Shown here: in pieces, positions 8,595 through 18,038 of the stretch
Layout of the letters: every line of letters begins with the position of its first letter
Numbering within the stretch: the first letter of the stretch is position 1
Notes under the pieces: model-generated
What the model was told of the DNA's origin: nothing
The model's input: only the letters and a program-made list of their open reading frames with translations
Database searches by the model: none
Assembly (NCBI RefSeq): GCF_004354085.1
Contig: NZ_SMSE01000001.1
Location: 1,417,724 to 1,481,723 of the forward strand
Source of the DNA: Seongchinamella unica
GTDB taxonomy: Bacteria; Pseudomonadota; Gammaproteobacteria; Pseudomonadales; Halieaceae
DNA length: 64,000 bases
Reading direction: 5' to 3'
Position numbers and translations under genes: made by a program

Positions 8595-10370
8595 ATGGCG
8601 ACAAATTTCGGTGAGCAGGTAATGGAGCACCGCCTTGAGTTGGCCCCCCTGGCCAGGCAGCTGCGTGACGATGGTCGCCTGTCAGATGCCGATATGCAGC
8701 GGATCAGCAGCAATGCCCGGGTCAAGGTGCACCCGTTGATCTACCTGGCGGAACAGAAACTGCAGGACCAGGCCCATCCCGGCAGACTGCTGGATATGGA
8801 CGGCCTGCTGGCCTGGCTCAGCGAGGGCAGCGGGCAGGCGGTCTACCTGATCGACCCCCTGAAAATCAACGTCACCGCAGTAGCCGAGGTCATGTCCCAG
8901 GCTTTCGCCGAGCGCCACCGCATACTGGCGGTGGAGGTGCGTGAGGACGAGGTATGGATAGCCTCTGCAGAGCCTTATATTCGCTCCTGGGAAAGCAACC
9001 TGGAGCACGTCCTGCGCAAGCGCATTCGCCGGGTACTGGCAGATCCGCGGGATATAGCCCGCCACACTGCCGAATTTTATACCATGGCCGGCTCCGTCCG
9101 CGGGGCGCGCGGAAGCGATCGGCTGGAGAGGCGTCCGGGTACGTCCAACCTGGAGCAGATGCTGGAGCTGGGTTCCATGAAGGAGCCCGATGCCAATGAC
9201 CAGCACATCGTCAATATCGTCGACTGGTTATTGCAATACGCCTTCGAACAGCGGGCCAGCGATATCCACATCGAGCCGCGCCGCGATGTGGGTAACGTAC
9301 GCTTTCGCATCGATGGGGTTTTGCACAGTGTCTATGAACTGCCACAGCAGGTCAGTGCAGCGGTGTCCAGCCGCATCAAGATTCTGGGACGCATGGATGT
9401 GGCGGAGAAGCGTCGGCCGCAGGATGGCCGGCTGAAAACCCGCAGTCCAGAGGGCAACGAGGTGGAGCTGCGACTGGCGACCCTGCCGACCGCCTTCGGC
9501 GAAAAGCTGGTGATGCGCATCTTCGATCCGGATGTCTTGCAGAAAAGCTTCGAGCAGCTGGGTCTGGCGGAGGAGGACCTGGCCCGCTGGGACCATATGA
9601 CCAGTATGGGCAACGGCATTGTGCTGGTCACCGGACCTACCGGGTCCGGCAAGACCACGACCCTGTATTCCACCCTGCGTCAGTTGGCCACCGAGGAGGT
9701 CAATGTCTGCACCATTGAGGATCCTATCGAAATGATGGAGGAATCCTTCAACCAGATGCAGGTCAACCACGGCATCAAACTGGACTTTGCATCCGGCGTG
9801 CGGGCGTTGATGCGCCAGGACCCCGACATCATCATGATCGGCGAGATCCGTGACCTGGAAACGGCAAACATGGCAGTGCAGGCCGCGCTCACCGGCCACC
9901 TGGTTCTGTCCACTCTGCATACCAATGACTCCCCCAGCTCCATATCGCGGATGCTGGAACTCGGCGTACCTGCCTACCTGATCAAGGCCACCGTTCGCGG
10001 CATCATGTCCCAGCGGCTGGTGCGAATACTGTGTGAACACTGTAAAACCTGGGAGCCCCTGGAGCGGGATGCCTGGCAACAGCTGACCGCGCCATTTGAG
10101 CTCGCCGCGCCGGAGAAAGTCGCCAGGCCGGTGGGCTGCAAGGAGTGTCGCGACACCGGCTACCGGGGGCGCCAGGGAATCTATGAGGTGCTGGTCAACA
10201 GCCCGCGGCTACAGCAGGAAATTCACTCCCAGCTGGAAACAGCCAGGATCCGTGAAATCGCCATGAACGAGGGCATGAAAACCCTTCGCCTGTCCGGTGC
10301 CGGCCGGGTGGCTCGCGGCCAGACCACGATTGAAGAGGTGATGCGGGTGGCACCGGTGCTGGATACCTGA
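8595..10370 (+). CDS. Orphan GspE/PilB-family secretion or pilus ATPase
   Basis: 591 residues. An N-terminal GspE-like domain (about 20-160) precedes the ATPase core: Walker A GPTGSGKT at 347-354, Asp box CTIEDPIEMMEE, Walker B DPDIIMIGEIRD, His box TGHLVLSTLHTND, and a four-Cys zinc module at Cys480, Cys483, Cys515 and Cys518. All catalytic elements are intact, so it should be an active hexameric ATPase driving a type II secretion, type IV pilus or MSHA-like machine. No pseudopilin, inner-membrane platform or secretin gene is nearby, so the partner machine must be elsewhere. glnE begins 12 bp after the stop. Confidence 0.88.
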   Translation: MATNFGEQVMEHRLELAPLARQLRDDGRLSDADMQRISSNARVKVHPLIYLAEQKLQDQAHPGRLLDMDGLLAWLSEGSGQAVYLIDPLKINVTAVAEVMSQAFAERHRILAVEVREDEVWIASAEPYIRSWESNLEHVLRKRIRRVLADPRDIARHTAEFYTMAGSVRGARGSDRLERRPGTSNLEQMLELGSMKEPDANDQHIVNIVDWLLQYAFEQRASDIHIEPRRDVGNVRFRIDGVLHSVYELPQQVSAAVSSRIKILGRMDVAEKRRPQDGRLKTRSPEGNEVELRLATLPTAFGEKLVMRIFDPDVLQKSFEQLGLAEEDLARWDHMTSMGNGIVLVTGPTGSGKTTTLYSTLRQLATEEVNVCTIEDPIEMMEESFNQMQVNHGIKLDFASGVRALMRQDPDIIMIGEIRDLETANMAVQAALTGHLVLSTLHTNDSPSSISRMLELGVPAYLIKATVRGIMSQRLVRILCEHCKTWEPLERDAWQQLTAPFELAAPEKVARPVGCKECRDTGYRGRQGIYEVLVNSPRLQQEIHSQLETARIREIAMNEGMKTLRLSGAGRVARGQTTIEEVMRVAPVLDT

Positions 10371-10382
10371 GACGGGAAATCT

Positions 10383-13271
10383 ATGAGCCTTTCAACCGAA
10401 CACCTGCCCGACGTATTGGCACCACAGGCGGTCCTCGCCTGGGAGCGTATTCTCGAGCAGGCGGGCCCCCAAGAGGGCGGGGCGCTACAGGACGCGATCA
10501 CCGATCCGCTGGTGGCCAGCCAGCTGGCAACCGTGCTGGCCTGCAGTCCTTTCATCGCCGGCTTGGGCCGGCGTAAACCGGACCTGCTACTGGCGCTGCT
10601 GACTGACGGCAGCCTGCAACAAAGCCTGCCCGAGGCCACCTTTCGCCAGCAACTGCAGGCAGCCCTGGACGTGCCGGGTACAGAACTGGGCCCGGAGCTG
10701 CGCCGGTTCCGGCAGCGACACATGTTGCGAATTGTCTGGCGCGATTTCTGCCGGCTGGCGGACACCCTTGAAACCGTGCGCGACACCTCCCTGCTGGCGG
10801 AGGCCTGCATCGATGTCGCCCTGGCGCACATACAGGCAGGCCTGCAACAGCGCTTCGGTCGGCCTGTCGGTCGGCAAAGCGGCCAGCCTCAGCAGCTGAT
10901 CGTGCTGGCCATGGGTAAGCTGGGTGCGCGCGAACTCAACGTGTCTTCGGATATCGACCTGATCTTCGCCTTTCCGGAGGCGGGCTACACCGACGGTGAA
11001 AAGCGCCAGATCAGTAATGAGGAATTTTTCACCCGGGTGGGCCAGGGCCTCATAACCGCCCTGGACCAGGTTACCCCGGAGGGATTCGTGTTCCGCGTGG
11101 ATATGCGCCTGCGGCCCTACGGGGAGAGCGGGGCACTGGTGCACAACTTCAATGCCCTGGAAGAGTACTACCAGGAACAGGGCCGGGACTGGGAGCGCTA
11201 TGCCCTGATCAAGGCCCGGCCTGTCAGCGGCGACCCTCGGCTGGCAGAACAGTTGATGCAGCGACTGCGGCCCTTTGTCTACCGCCGCTACGTTGACTTC
11301 GGGGTGATTGAAAGCCTACGGGGCATGAAGCAGATGATCAGCGCCGAGGTGCGCCGCAGAGGGCTGGATGACAATGTAAAGCTGGGTCACGGCGGTATTC
11401 GCGAGGTCGAATTCATTGCCCAGTGTTTCCAGCTGATTCGCGGCGGCCGGGACCTCGGGTTGCAACAGCGAGAGTTGCTGGCGGTGCTGGAAGAGTGCGT
11501 GAGCCTCGGCTGCCTGCCCCGCCAGGTGGTCGACGAATTGCGCTCCGCCTACCTGTTCCTGCGCGACAGTGAACACGCCATCCAGGGCTATCAGGACAAA
11601 CAGACCCAGAAATTGCCGGTGGATGACATTCCCCGCCAGGCCATGGCCCATGTCATGGGCTTTGCCAGCTGGGACGAGTATGAGCCGGCCCTGCGTGCCC
11701 ATCGCCAGTGTGTCTCCAGGCATTTTTCCGACTTGATTGCGCCACCGGAAGAAGAGCAGACGGCTGCTGAGGCTCTCGATCATGTCGGCCTGTGGGCGGA
11801 GGATATGGACGTCCAGGTATTGGCGGAACTGGGCTATGAAGACCCGGAAAAGAGCCTGCAATTGTTGCAGGACTTCCGCGGCAGTACCCGGGTCGTTTCA
11901 CTGCAGGCCGAGGGTCGGGAGCGACTGGACCAGTTCATGCCATTGCTGCTGCGCGCCTGCGCGGAGGTCGAGCAACCGGGGCTGGCGCTGCAACGGATAC
12001 TGCCGCTGGTGATTGCAGTGGTGCGGCGCAGCGCCTATCTGGTGCTGTTGGTAGAGAATCCGCCGGCCCTGGCGGAACTGGTTTCCCTCTGTAGTGCCAG
12101 CCCCTGGATTGCCGACCTGATGTCCCGGCACCCGGTGCTGCTGGACGAGCTGCTGGACCGGGCCAGTCTTTACACGGCACCGGACAAAGAGGTTTTGCAG
12201 CAGGAGTTGACGCAACAGGTAGCGAGGCTGGCGACCGATGACCTGGAAGCGCAAATGGAGGCCCTGCGCTACTTCAAGGCCTCGCAGGTGTTGCGGGTGG
12301 CGGCCAGTGAAATCGCCGGGCGCCTGCCGGTAATGAAAGTGAGCGACAACCTCACCTGGATTGCCGAGGTCATTCTCGAGCAGGTGCTGGCGGTGGCCTG
12401 GGCGGACCTGGCCCGCAAGTATGGCGAGCCACAGCGCGAGGGTGAGGGCTATGGCTTCGCCGTATTTGGCTATGGCAAGCTCGGCGGCATCGAACTGGGG
12501 TACGGCTCCGACCTGGACCTGGTGTTTGTGCAGGATGGCGCCCGTGGTTCCACCGATGGTGAACGTGGTATCGACAACACGGTTTTCTACATGCGCCTGG
12601 GGCAGCGCATGATCCACATACTCGAAGCCCGGATGTCGTTGGGGCAGCTCTACGAGGTGGATATGCGTTTGCGGCCCGACGGCGATTCCGGTTCGCTGGT
12701 GCCCGGCGTCGAAGGGTTCGCCAACTACCAGCGGAACAATGCCTGGACCTGGGAACACCAGGCGCTGGTTCGCGCCCGCTTCGCCGCCGGCGACCCCGGG
12801 GTGGCCTGCCGGGTAGAGCAGGTGCGCGAGGAGGTCCTGTGCCGGAAACGCGACACTCACGAACTGGCGGCAGAGGTGGTCAGGATGCGGCGCCGCATGC
12901 GGGAACACCTGCTGCCGCGGGAAGGGGACGATCGTTTCCACCTGAAGCAGGGAACCGGCGGTATGGTGGATATCGAGTTCATGGTGCAGTACGCGGTCCT
13001 GGCCTGGGCCAACAGTACGCCGGAATTGGCCCGGTGGTCGGATAATGTGCGCATACTGGAAGTGCTGGGCAGGGAGGGGCTGCTGAGTCGTGACGAGGCC
13101 GCATTATTGACGCGGGCCTATCTGGAGTATCGCGGGGTCGCCCACCAGCTGGCCCTGCAGCAGCAGCCGGGGGAAGTGGCCGGTAACCTGTTTGCCAGCG
13201 AGCGGGCCCAGGTAAGCGCGCAATGGCAGGCGCTGCTGGGTGTTGCTGAAAAGGAAGCGGCTCAGCCGTGA
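10383..13271 (+). CDS. glnE: Bifunctional glutamine synthetase adenylyltransferase/deadenylylase
   Basis: Adds and removes AMP on glutamine synthetase in response to PII and glutamine. 962 residues, close to the usual length. It contains two nucleotidyltransferase domains: the N-terminal adenylyl-removing domain with GKLGARELNVSSDIDLIF (about 175-192) and the C-terminal adenylyl-transferring domain with GKLGGIELGYGSDLDLVF (about 696-713), each followed by helical regulatory regions. The stop overlaps the waaF GTG start by 4 bp, tying nitrogen control and LPS core genes into one transcript, an arrangement also known from Pseudomonas. Confidence 0.97.
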   Translation: MSLSTEHLPDVLAPQAVLAWERILEQAGPQEGGALQDAITDPLVASQLATVLACSPFIAGLGRRKPDLLLALLTDGSLQQSLPEATFRQQLQAALDVPGTELGPELRRFRQRHMLRIVWRDFCRLADTLETVRDTSLLAEACIDVALAHIQAGLQQRFGRPVGRQSGQPQQLIVLAMGKLGARELNVSSDIDLIFAFPEAGYTDGEKRQISNEEFFTRVGQGLITALDQVTPEGFVFRVDMRLRPYGESGALVHNFNALEEYYQEQGRDWERYALIKARPVSGDPRLAEQLMQRLRPFVYRRYVDFGVIESLRGMKQMISAEVRRRGLDDNVKLGHGGIREVEFIAQCFQLIRGGRDLGLQQRELLAVLEECVSLGCLPRQVVDELRSAYLFLRDSEHAIQGYQDKQTQKLPVDDIPRQAMAHVMGFASWDEYEPALRAHRQCVSRHFSDLIAPPEEEQTAAEALDHVGLWAEDMDVQVLAELGYEDPEKSLQLLQDFRGSTRVVSLQAEGRERLDQFMPLLLRACAEVEQPGLALQRILPLVIAVVRRSAYLVLLVENPPALAELVSLCSASPWIADLMSRHPVLLDELLDRASLYTAPDKEVLQQELTQQVARLATDDLEAQMEALRYFKASQVLRVAASEIAGRLPVMKVSDNLTWIAEVILEQVLAVAWADLARKYGEPQREGEGYGFAVFGYGKLGGIELGYGSDLDLVFVQDGARGSTDGERGIDNTVFYMRLGQRMIHILEARMSLGQLYEVDMRLRPDGDSGSLVPGVEGFANYQRNNAWTWEHQALVRARFAAGDPGVACRVEQVREEVLCRKRDTHELAAEVVRMRRRMREHLLPREGDDRFHLKQGTGGMVDIEFMVQYAVLAWANSTPELARWSDNVRILEVLGREGLLSRDEAALLTRAYLEYRGVAHQLALQQQPGEVAGNLFASERAQVSAQWQALLGVAEKEAAQP

Positions 13272-14311
13272 CGGAAGCCGGTCAGAAAGTGTTGGTCGTG
13301 GGTCCCTCCTGGGTGGGGGACATGGTCATGTCACAGGTGCTCTACCGGCTGCTCCAGCAAACTCGTGAAGGGGTGTCCATCGATGTTGTGGCGCCGGCCT
13401 GGAGTGAGCCGATACTGGCACGCATGCCGGAGGTCAACCGGGCCATTACCAAGCCCATCGGTCACGGCGAACCGGCCCTGGGTCGCCGCTGGAAGCTGGG
13501 CCGGGCCCTGCGCAGCGAGGGCTATGGGCAGGCCATTCTATTACCCAATTCCTTCAAGAGCGCGCTGCTGCCCCTGTTTGCCGGTATCCCCAGGCGCACC
13601 GGCTGGCGCGGCGAATTCCGTTATGGCCTGCTCAATGACCTGCGCGTACTCGACCAACAAACCTATCCGTTGATGGTGGAGCAGTTCGCTGCCCTGGGCC
13701 TTGAGCCCGGGGCACCCCTGCCGGCACAGTTGCCGCCACCGCGACTGGTGGTGGATCCGGCCCAGGTCGCCGGATGCCGGGAGAAATTCCTGCGCCAGAG
13801 CGATCGCCCCCTGTTGGCGCTGTGCCCGGGAGCCGAGTTTGGCTGGGCCAAGCGCTGGCCGACGCAGCACTATGCCGAACTGGCCCGGCACTATCTCGAC
13901 CAGGGCTGGCAAGTGGTGTTGTTTGGTTCCGCCAACGACCAGCCGGTGACGGCAGAGATCCTCGCAGCCTGCGGCGATAGTGACCGTTGCCTGGACCTGG
14001 CGGGCAAGACGACGCTGGCGGAGGCGGTCGATATGCTGTCCCTGGCCACCGCCGTGGTCAGCAATGACTCGGGGCTGATGCACATCGCCGCGGCGCTGTC
14101 ACGGCCGCTGGTCGTGGTGTACGGTCCTACTTCGCCGGGGTTCACCCCGCCGCTCAATGTCAACAGCGATGTCGTGGTCAGTGACATCGATTGCGCCCCC
14201 TGTTTCCAACGCGAATGCCCGCTGCAGCACCATCGTTGCATGCGCGACACCCCGGCGTCCCTGCTTGCTGCTAAACTGGACGCCCTGTTGAACAGCAACC
14301 TCGAGGACTGA
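13268..14311 (+). CDS. waaF: ADP-heptose:LPS heptosyltransferase II
   Basis: GT9 glycosyltransferase that adds the second L-glycero-D-manno-heptose to the inner core at the cytoplasmic face. 347 residues. The N-terminal VVGPSWVGDMVMSQVLYRLL, the FNSFKSAL-like segment LLPNSFKSALLP, the ALCPGAEFGWAKRWP motif and the nucleotide-binding VVSNDSGLMHIAAAL are all typical of WaaF. A C-terminal cysteine cluster (CAPCFQRECP) is also characteristic. GTG start overlaps glnE; the stop overlaps the waaC ATG by one base (TGATG). Confidence 0.96.
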   Translation: MTEAGQKVLVVGPSWVGDMVMSQVLYRLLQQTREGVSIDVVAPAWSEPILARMPEVNRAITKPIGHGEPALGRRWKLGRALRSEGYGQAILLPNSFKSALLPLFAGIPRRTGWRGEFRYGLLNDLRVLDQQTYPLMVEQFAALGLEPGAPLPAQLPPPRLVVDPAQVAGCREKFLRQSDRPLLALCPGAEFGWAKRWPTQHYAELARHYLDQGWQVVLFGSANDQPVTAEILAACGDSDRCLDLAGKTTLAEAVDMLSLATAVVSNDSGLMHIAAALSRPLVVVYGPTSPGFTPPLNVNSDVVVSDIDCAPCFQRECPLQHHRCMRDTPASLLAAKLDALLNSNLED

Positions 14312-15306
14312 TGCACGTCCTGCTTGTCAAAATGTCGTCCCTGGGAGACGTGGTCCACACGTTGCCGGCTCTTACCGATGCTGCGGCGAATGTGCCGGGT
14401 ATTCGATTTGACTGGGTGGTAGAAGAGGCTTTTGCTGAGATTCCCGCCTGGCACCCGGCGGTGGACAAGGTGATTCCCATCGCTCTGCGGCGCTGGCGCA
14501 AGCACCCCCTGCGCGACTTTACCGGACCCGAGTGGCGCGATTGTCGCAACCAGTTGCGGCGCAGTCACTACGACGCGGTGATCGACGCCCAGGGGCTGCT
14601 CAAAAGCGCCCTGGTGTCACGCCTGGTAAAGGCCCCGGTCTACGGCATGGACAAACACTCGGCCAGAGAGCGCCTCGCCTCTGCGGCTTACCATCACAAA
14701 ATCCCGGTCGCCCGCGACATGCACGCCGTGGAGCGCACCCGCACCCTGTTCGCCCGGGCCCTGAATTACCGGCTGCCTGCCAGCCGGGGGGACTACGGTG
14801 TTCGGGATAACCTGGTACGGGGTAAGACCACGCACACCCGGGGGCTGCTGTTTTTTCACGGCACTGCCCGGGCGGAAAAACTGTGGCCGGAGGATCACTG
14901 GATTGAGCTGGCAAGACTGGCCGGGGCCGCAGATTATCCCGTGTGGTTGCCCTGGGGCAGCGAGGTGGAAAAGGCCCGCGCCGAGCGCATCGCCGAGGGT
15001 TGCGAGAGCGCCAGTGTACTGCCGCGGCTGGACCTGATGGGCATGGCCGGCCTGTTGCTGGAAGTGGACGGTGCCGTCGCTGTCGATACCGGACTGGGCC
15101 ATCTCGCTGCGGCGCTGGATGTGCCAACGGTGTCCCTGTATGGCCCCACCAGCACCCGTCTGGTCGGTGCCTATGGCAAGAACCAGGTACACATCCAGTC
15201 TCGCTTGGGCGCCGACGATACCAGCGACCCGCTGGCCATGATGAGTTCCATCACGCCCGGGCAGGTGTGGTCTGAACTGCAGCCGCTTGTCGCCGGTGGT
15301 GGCTGA
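14311..15306 (+). CDS. waaC: LPS heptosyltransferase I
   Basis: GT9 enzyme adding the first heptose to Kdo2-lipid A. 331 residues beginning VLLVKMSSLGDVVHTLPAL, the hallmark WaaC N-terminus. VIDAQGLLKSALVSRL and LLFFHGTARAEKLWPEDHW follow, with the donor-binding motif VAVDTGLGHLAAALDVPTV in the C-terminal domain. It shares one base with waaF and is followed 2 bp later by waaG, so translation is likely coupled. Confidence 0.96.
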   Translation: MHVLLVKMSSLGDVVHTLPALTDAAANVPGIRFDWVVEEAFAEIPAWHPAVDKVIPIALRRWRKHPLRDFTGPEWRDCRNQLRRSHYDAVIDAQGLLKSALVSRLVKAPVYGMDKHSARERLASAAYHHKIPVARDMHAVERTRTLFARALNYRLPASRGDYGVRDNLVRGKTTHTRGLLFFHGTARAEKLWPEDHWIELARLAGAADYPVWLPWGSEVEKARAERIAEGCESASVLPRLDLMGMAGLLLEVDGAVAVDTGLGHLAAALDVPTVSLYGPTSTRLVGAYGKNQVHIQSRLGADDTSDPLAMMSSITPGQVWSELQPLVAGGG

Positions 15307-15308
15307 GC

Positions 15309-16454
15309 ATGCAGCTCGCGTTCCTGCTGTACAAGTATTTCCCTTATGGTGGCATGCAGCGCGATTTCCGTCGCTTTGTGGAAGAGGTACAGAAACGGGG
15401 CCACCATTGTCGAGTCTATTACATCAGCTGGCAGGGAGAGGAGATTCCCGGCGCTGAACTGCGCCGCGTTCCGGTTTCTGCCCGCAGTAACCACCGGAGA
15501 AACGAATTGTTCTCCGCCTGGGTGAGCACAGACCTGGCAGCAGACCCGGTAGACGGCGTGGTCGGTTTCAACAAGATGCCCGGGCTTGACGTGTACTATG
15601 CCGCCGACTCCTGTTACCTGGACAAGGCCTATCGTGAACGGGGCAGACTGTATCGGCGGGGGGGGCGCTTCCGCCACTTTGCAGCCTATGAAGCAGCGGT
15701 ATTCGGCCGGGACTCGACGACCGACATCCTGTTGATATCCGCCACCGAGCAGGCCAAGTTCGAGCACTATTACAGGACGCCGGCCGAACGCATGCACATG
15801 CTGCCGCCCGGTATCTCCCGCGATCGTTGCGCCGGCGCCGATGCGCAGCAGCGCCGCAGGGCGAAACGTGAGTCACTGGACGTGGCCCACGGTGAACAGG
15901 TGCTGCTCTTTGTCGGCTCGGGTTTTATCAAGAAGGGGCTGGACCGGGCCATTCGTGCGCTCGCCAATGTCCGCGAGCAACAACCCCACCAGCGTATTCG
16001 CCTGCTGGTAGTCGGCCAGGACAAGGAGCGGCGCTTCCGCCGCCTGGCAAAAAAACTGGGGGTCGGCGAACGGGTCCACTTCCTGGGCGGGCGCGATGAC
16101 GTTGCCGACCTGCTGCTGGCCGCCGACTGCCTCGTGCACCCGGCGCTGGACGAGGCGGCGGGCATTGTATTGCTCGAAGCGTTAGTGGCAGGCCTGCCGG
16201 TTATCTGTACCGATGTCTGTGGTTACGCCCACCACATTGCCGCCGCCAAGGCCGGCATGGTGCTGCGCAGTCCCTTCCTGCAGGACGACCTTAATGCCGC
16301 GGTGTTGCGGTCTCTCGATGGCGTTTACCGTTCCCAGTGCCGGGAAACCGGCCTGGCCTACGCCCGCCTGACTGACCTCTATTCCATGCACAGCACCGGC
16401 GCCGAATTGATTGAAACCCTGATCGCCCGCAAGCGGAATGCCGGTCATGGCTGA
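15309..16454 (+). CDS. waaG: LPS core glycosyltransferase WaaG (GT4)
   Basis: Transfers the first outer-core hexose to heptose II. 381 residues with the GT-B fold. The opening LLYKYFPYGGMQRDFRRF and the VVGFNKMPGLDVYYAADSC segment are highly characteristic of WaaG. The C-terminal domain carries VLLFVGSGFIKKGLDRAI and the donor-site motif HPALDEAAGIVLLEALVAG, containing the E-x7-E pair of GT4 enzymes. The last 17 bases overlap the waaP start. Confidence 0.93.
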   Translation: MQLAFLLYKYFPYGGMQRDFRRFVEEVQKRGHHCRVYYISWQGEEIPGAELRRVPVSARSNHRRNELFSAWVSTDLAADPVDGVVGFNKMPGLDVYYAADSCYLDKAYRERGRLYRRGGRFRHFAAYEAAVFGRDSTTDILLISATEQAKFEHYYRTPAERMHMLPPGISRDRCAGADAQQRRRAKRESLDVAHGEQVLLFVGSGFIKKGLDRAIRALANVREQQPHQRIRLLVVGQDKERRFRRLAKKLGVGERVHFLGGRDDVADLLLAADCLVHPALDEAAGIVLLEALVAGLPVICTDVCGYAHHIAAAKAGMVLRSPFLQDDLNAAVLRSLDGVYRSQCRETGLAYARLTDLYSMHSTGAELIETLIARKRNAGHG

Positions 16455-17292
16455 GTGCTATCTGCGGGAAGACCTGGCCAGTGGTGAGCAGGCCCTGGAA
16501 GCCGACCCGCGGGCCTTGCTGGCCTGGTCCCGGGGGCTGGCCGACAACGCGGCCCCGGGCGATGTCTATCGCAACAAGGAAGGCCGCAAAACCCTGCGCT
16601 TTGACTGGCGGGGCCGCTCCTGGTTTCTCAAGTTGCACAGTGGTATCGGCTGGCGCGAGATAGCCAAAAACCTGTTGCAGGGCCGCTTGCCGGTGCTGGG
16701 TGCCAGCAATGAATTTCGCGCGGTAAAAGCACTGGAGGCGCTGGGGGTGGATACCATGGCAGTCGGTGCCTATGCCAGCCTCGGTCGCGACCCCGCCGCT
16801 ATCCAGTCGATGATCGTCACCGAGGACCTGGTGGGAACGGTGAGCCTGGAAGACTATTGCGAACACTGGGCGCAGCGCCCCCCGCTGTTTGCCATACGGC
16901 TGCGGCTGTTGTGCAAGCTGGCTGACAGTGCCGGACGCATGCACCGGGCGGGCATCAACCACCGGGACTTTTACATCTGCCACTTCCACCTGGATGAAAG
17001 TACCCTGCAGCAACCCAGCCCGCGTTGCTATGTCATTGACCTGCACCGCGCCCAGATCCGTCGCCGTACCCCCCGTCGCTGGTTGGTGAAGGACCTCGCC
17101 GGGCTCTATTTTTCGGCCATGGACTGCGGCCTGCAGCGGCGCGATCTGTTGCGCTTTATGTCACGCTATACCGAGGGCGGACTGCGGGTTGCACTGGGTC
17201 GCGACCGGGCCTTGTGGCAAGCCGTGGAGCAGCGGGCGGAACGGCTTTATCGTCGCGAGCATGGCCGGCAGCCTCCGGAGCCTGGCCGGTGA
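16438..17292 (+). CDS. waaP: LPS core heptose(I) kinase
   Basis: Kinase-like enzyme that phosphorylates heptose I of the inner core, important for outer-membrane integrity. 284 residues. The protein-kinase-like core is visible: the Lys-bearing WFLKLHSGIGWREIAKNLL strand, catalytic loop INHRDFYICHFHL near residue 175 and the metal-binding VIDLHRAQ segment. ATG at 16438 overlaps waaG by 17 bp; ATG at 16447 is a near-equivalent start. The next kinase-like gene begins 2 bp after the stop. Confidence 0.94.
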   Translation: MPVMAECYLREDLASGEQALEADPRALLAWSRGLADNAAPGDVYRNKEGRKTLRFDWRGRSWFLKLHSGIGWREIAKNLLQGRLPVLGASNEFRAVKALEALGVDTMAVGAYASLGRDPAAIQSMIVTEDLVGTVSLEDYCEHWAQRPPLFAIRLRLLCKLADSAGRMHRAGINHRDFYICHFHLDESTLQQPSPRCYVIDLHRAQIRRRTPRRWLVKDLAGLYFSAMDCGLQRRDLLRFMSRYTEGGLRVALGRDRALWQAVEQRAERLYRREHGRQPPEPGR

Positions 17293-17294
17293 CA

Positions 17295-18038
17295 ATGAGG
17301 CTGCTGCGGGGAGGCGAGTGGGCCAGCGAATTGCAGAATCACCTGCCGCTGCAAGCGCTGGACCAGTGGATGAGGCAGCGTTGCCTGGTGGTGAAAAGCG
17401 ACCGGCACAGCCTGGTTGCTCTTGGCGAACTACAGCAAAAGTACTGTTACCTGAAGCTCTACCAGCCCAAGTACCTACTGCAGCAACTGGTCTTTCGCCT
17501 GGGTCGCGGGAGAGCTGTTCAGGCCTACGACCATGCCCTGCGACTGGCCGCCAGCAACATACCCGTGCCCCAGCCCCTGGCCTGTATGCAGGTGGACGGG
17601 GGTGTATTGTTGGTCACCGAAGGAATGGAGCGGGCGCGGGACCTGAAAAGCTGCTGGCAGGACAAGGGTTCAATGGTGCCCCAGTTGTCAGCGGCCGCCG
17701 AGTCCCTGGCAAGTTTGCACCGTGGCGGATTTGCCCACGGGGACAGCAAGTGGAGCAACCTGCTGTGGAGCGACAATCGCGTTTACCTGGTTGACCTGGA
17801 AGCGGTTCAGGCCTGCAGGCCTGGCAGCGCAGCCCAGTGGCGTGACCTGGCCAGGTTTACGGTAAACGCCGAAGACCTGGCACTGCCGTCAGCGGATTAC
17901 GAGGCGTTCCTGGCAAGCTACTGCCAGCACAGGGACATTGGTCGGGCGGCTGTGCTCGCGGCGATACAGCAACCGGTCAAACGCCTGCGCCGGCGCCACC
18001 GCCGCAAATATGGTGAGCGTGGTAAGCGACTGGTCTAG
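17295..18038 (+). CDS. WaaP/InaA-family LPS kinase-like protein
   Basis: 247 residues from ATG 17295, 2 bp after waaP; a GTG at 17214 would overlap waaP by 79 bp. It has a reduced kinase-like fold: a basic N-terminal lobe (QKYCYLKLYQPKYLLQQL), catalytic loop FAHGDSKWSNLLW and VYLVDLEAV in place of DFG. Pseudomonas LPS loci carry similar extra kinases, thought to phosphorylate core sugars. The exact sugar cannot be assigned. The Arg/Lys-rich C-terminus (RLRRRHRRK) could contact anionic LPS (inference). Its TAG stop shares CTAG with the convergent sulfotransferase stop. Confidence 0.8.
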   Translation: MRLLRGGEWASELQNHLPLQALDQWMRQRCLVVKSDRHSLVALGELQQKYCYLKLYQPKYLLQQLVFRLGRGRAVQAYDHALRLAASNIPVPQPLACMQVDGGVLLVTEGMERARDLKSCWQDKGSMVPQLSAAAESLASLHRGGFAHGDSKWSNLLWSDNRVYLVDLEAVQACRPGSAAQWRDLARFTVNAEDLALPSADYEAFLASYCQHRDIGRAAVLAAIQQPVKRLRRRHRRKYGERGKRLV

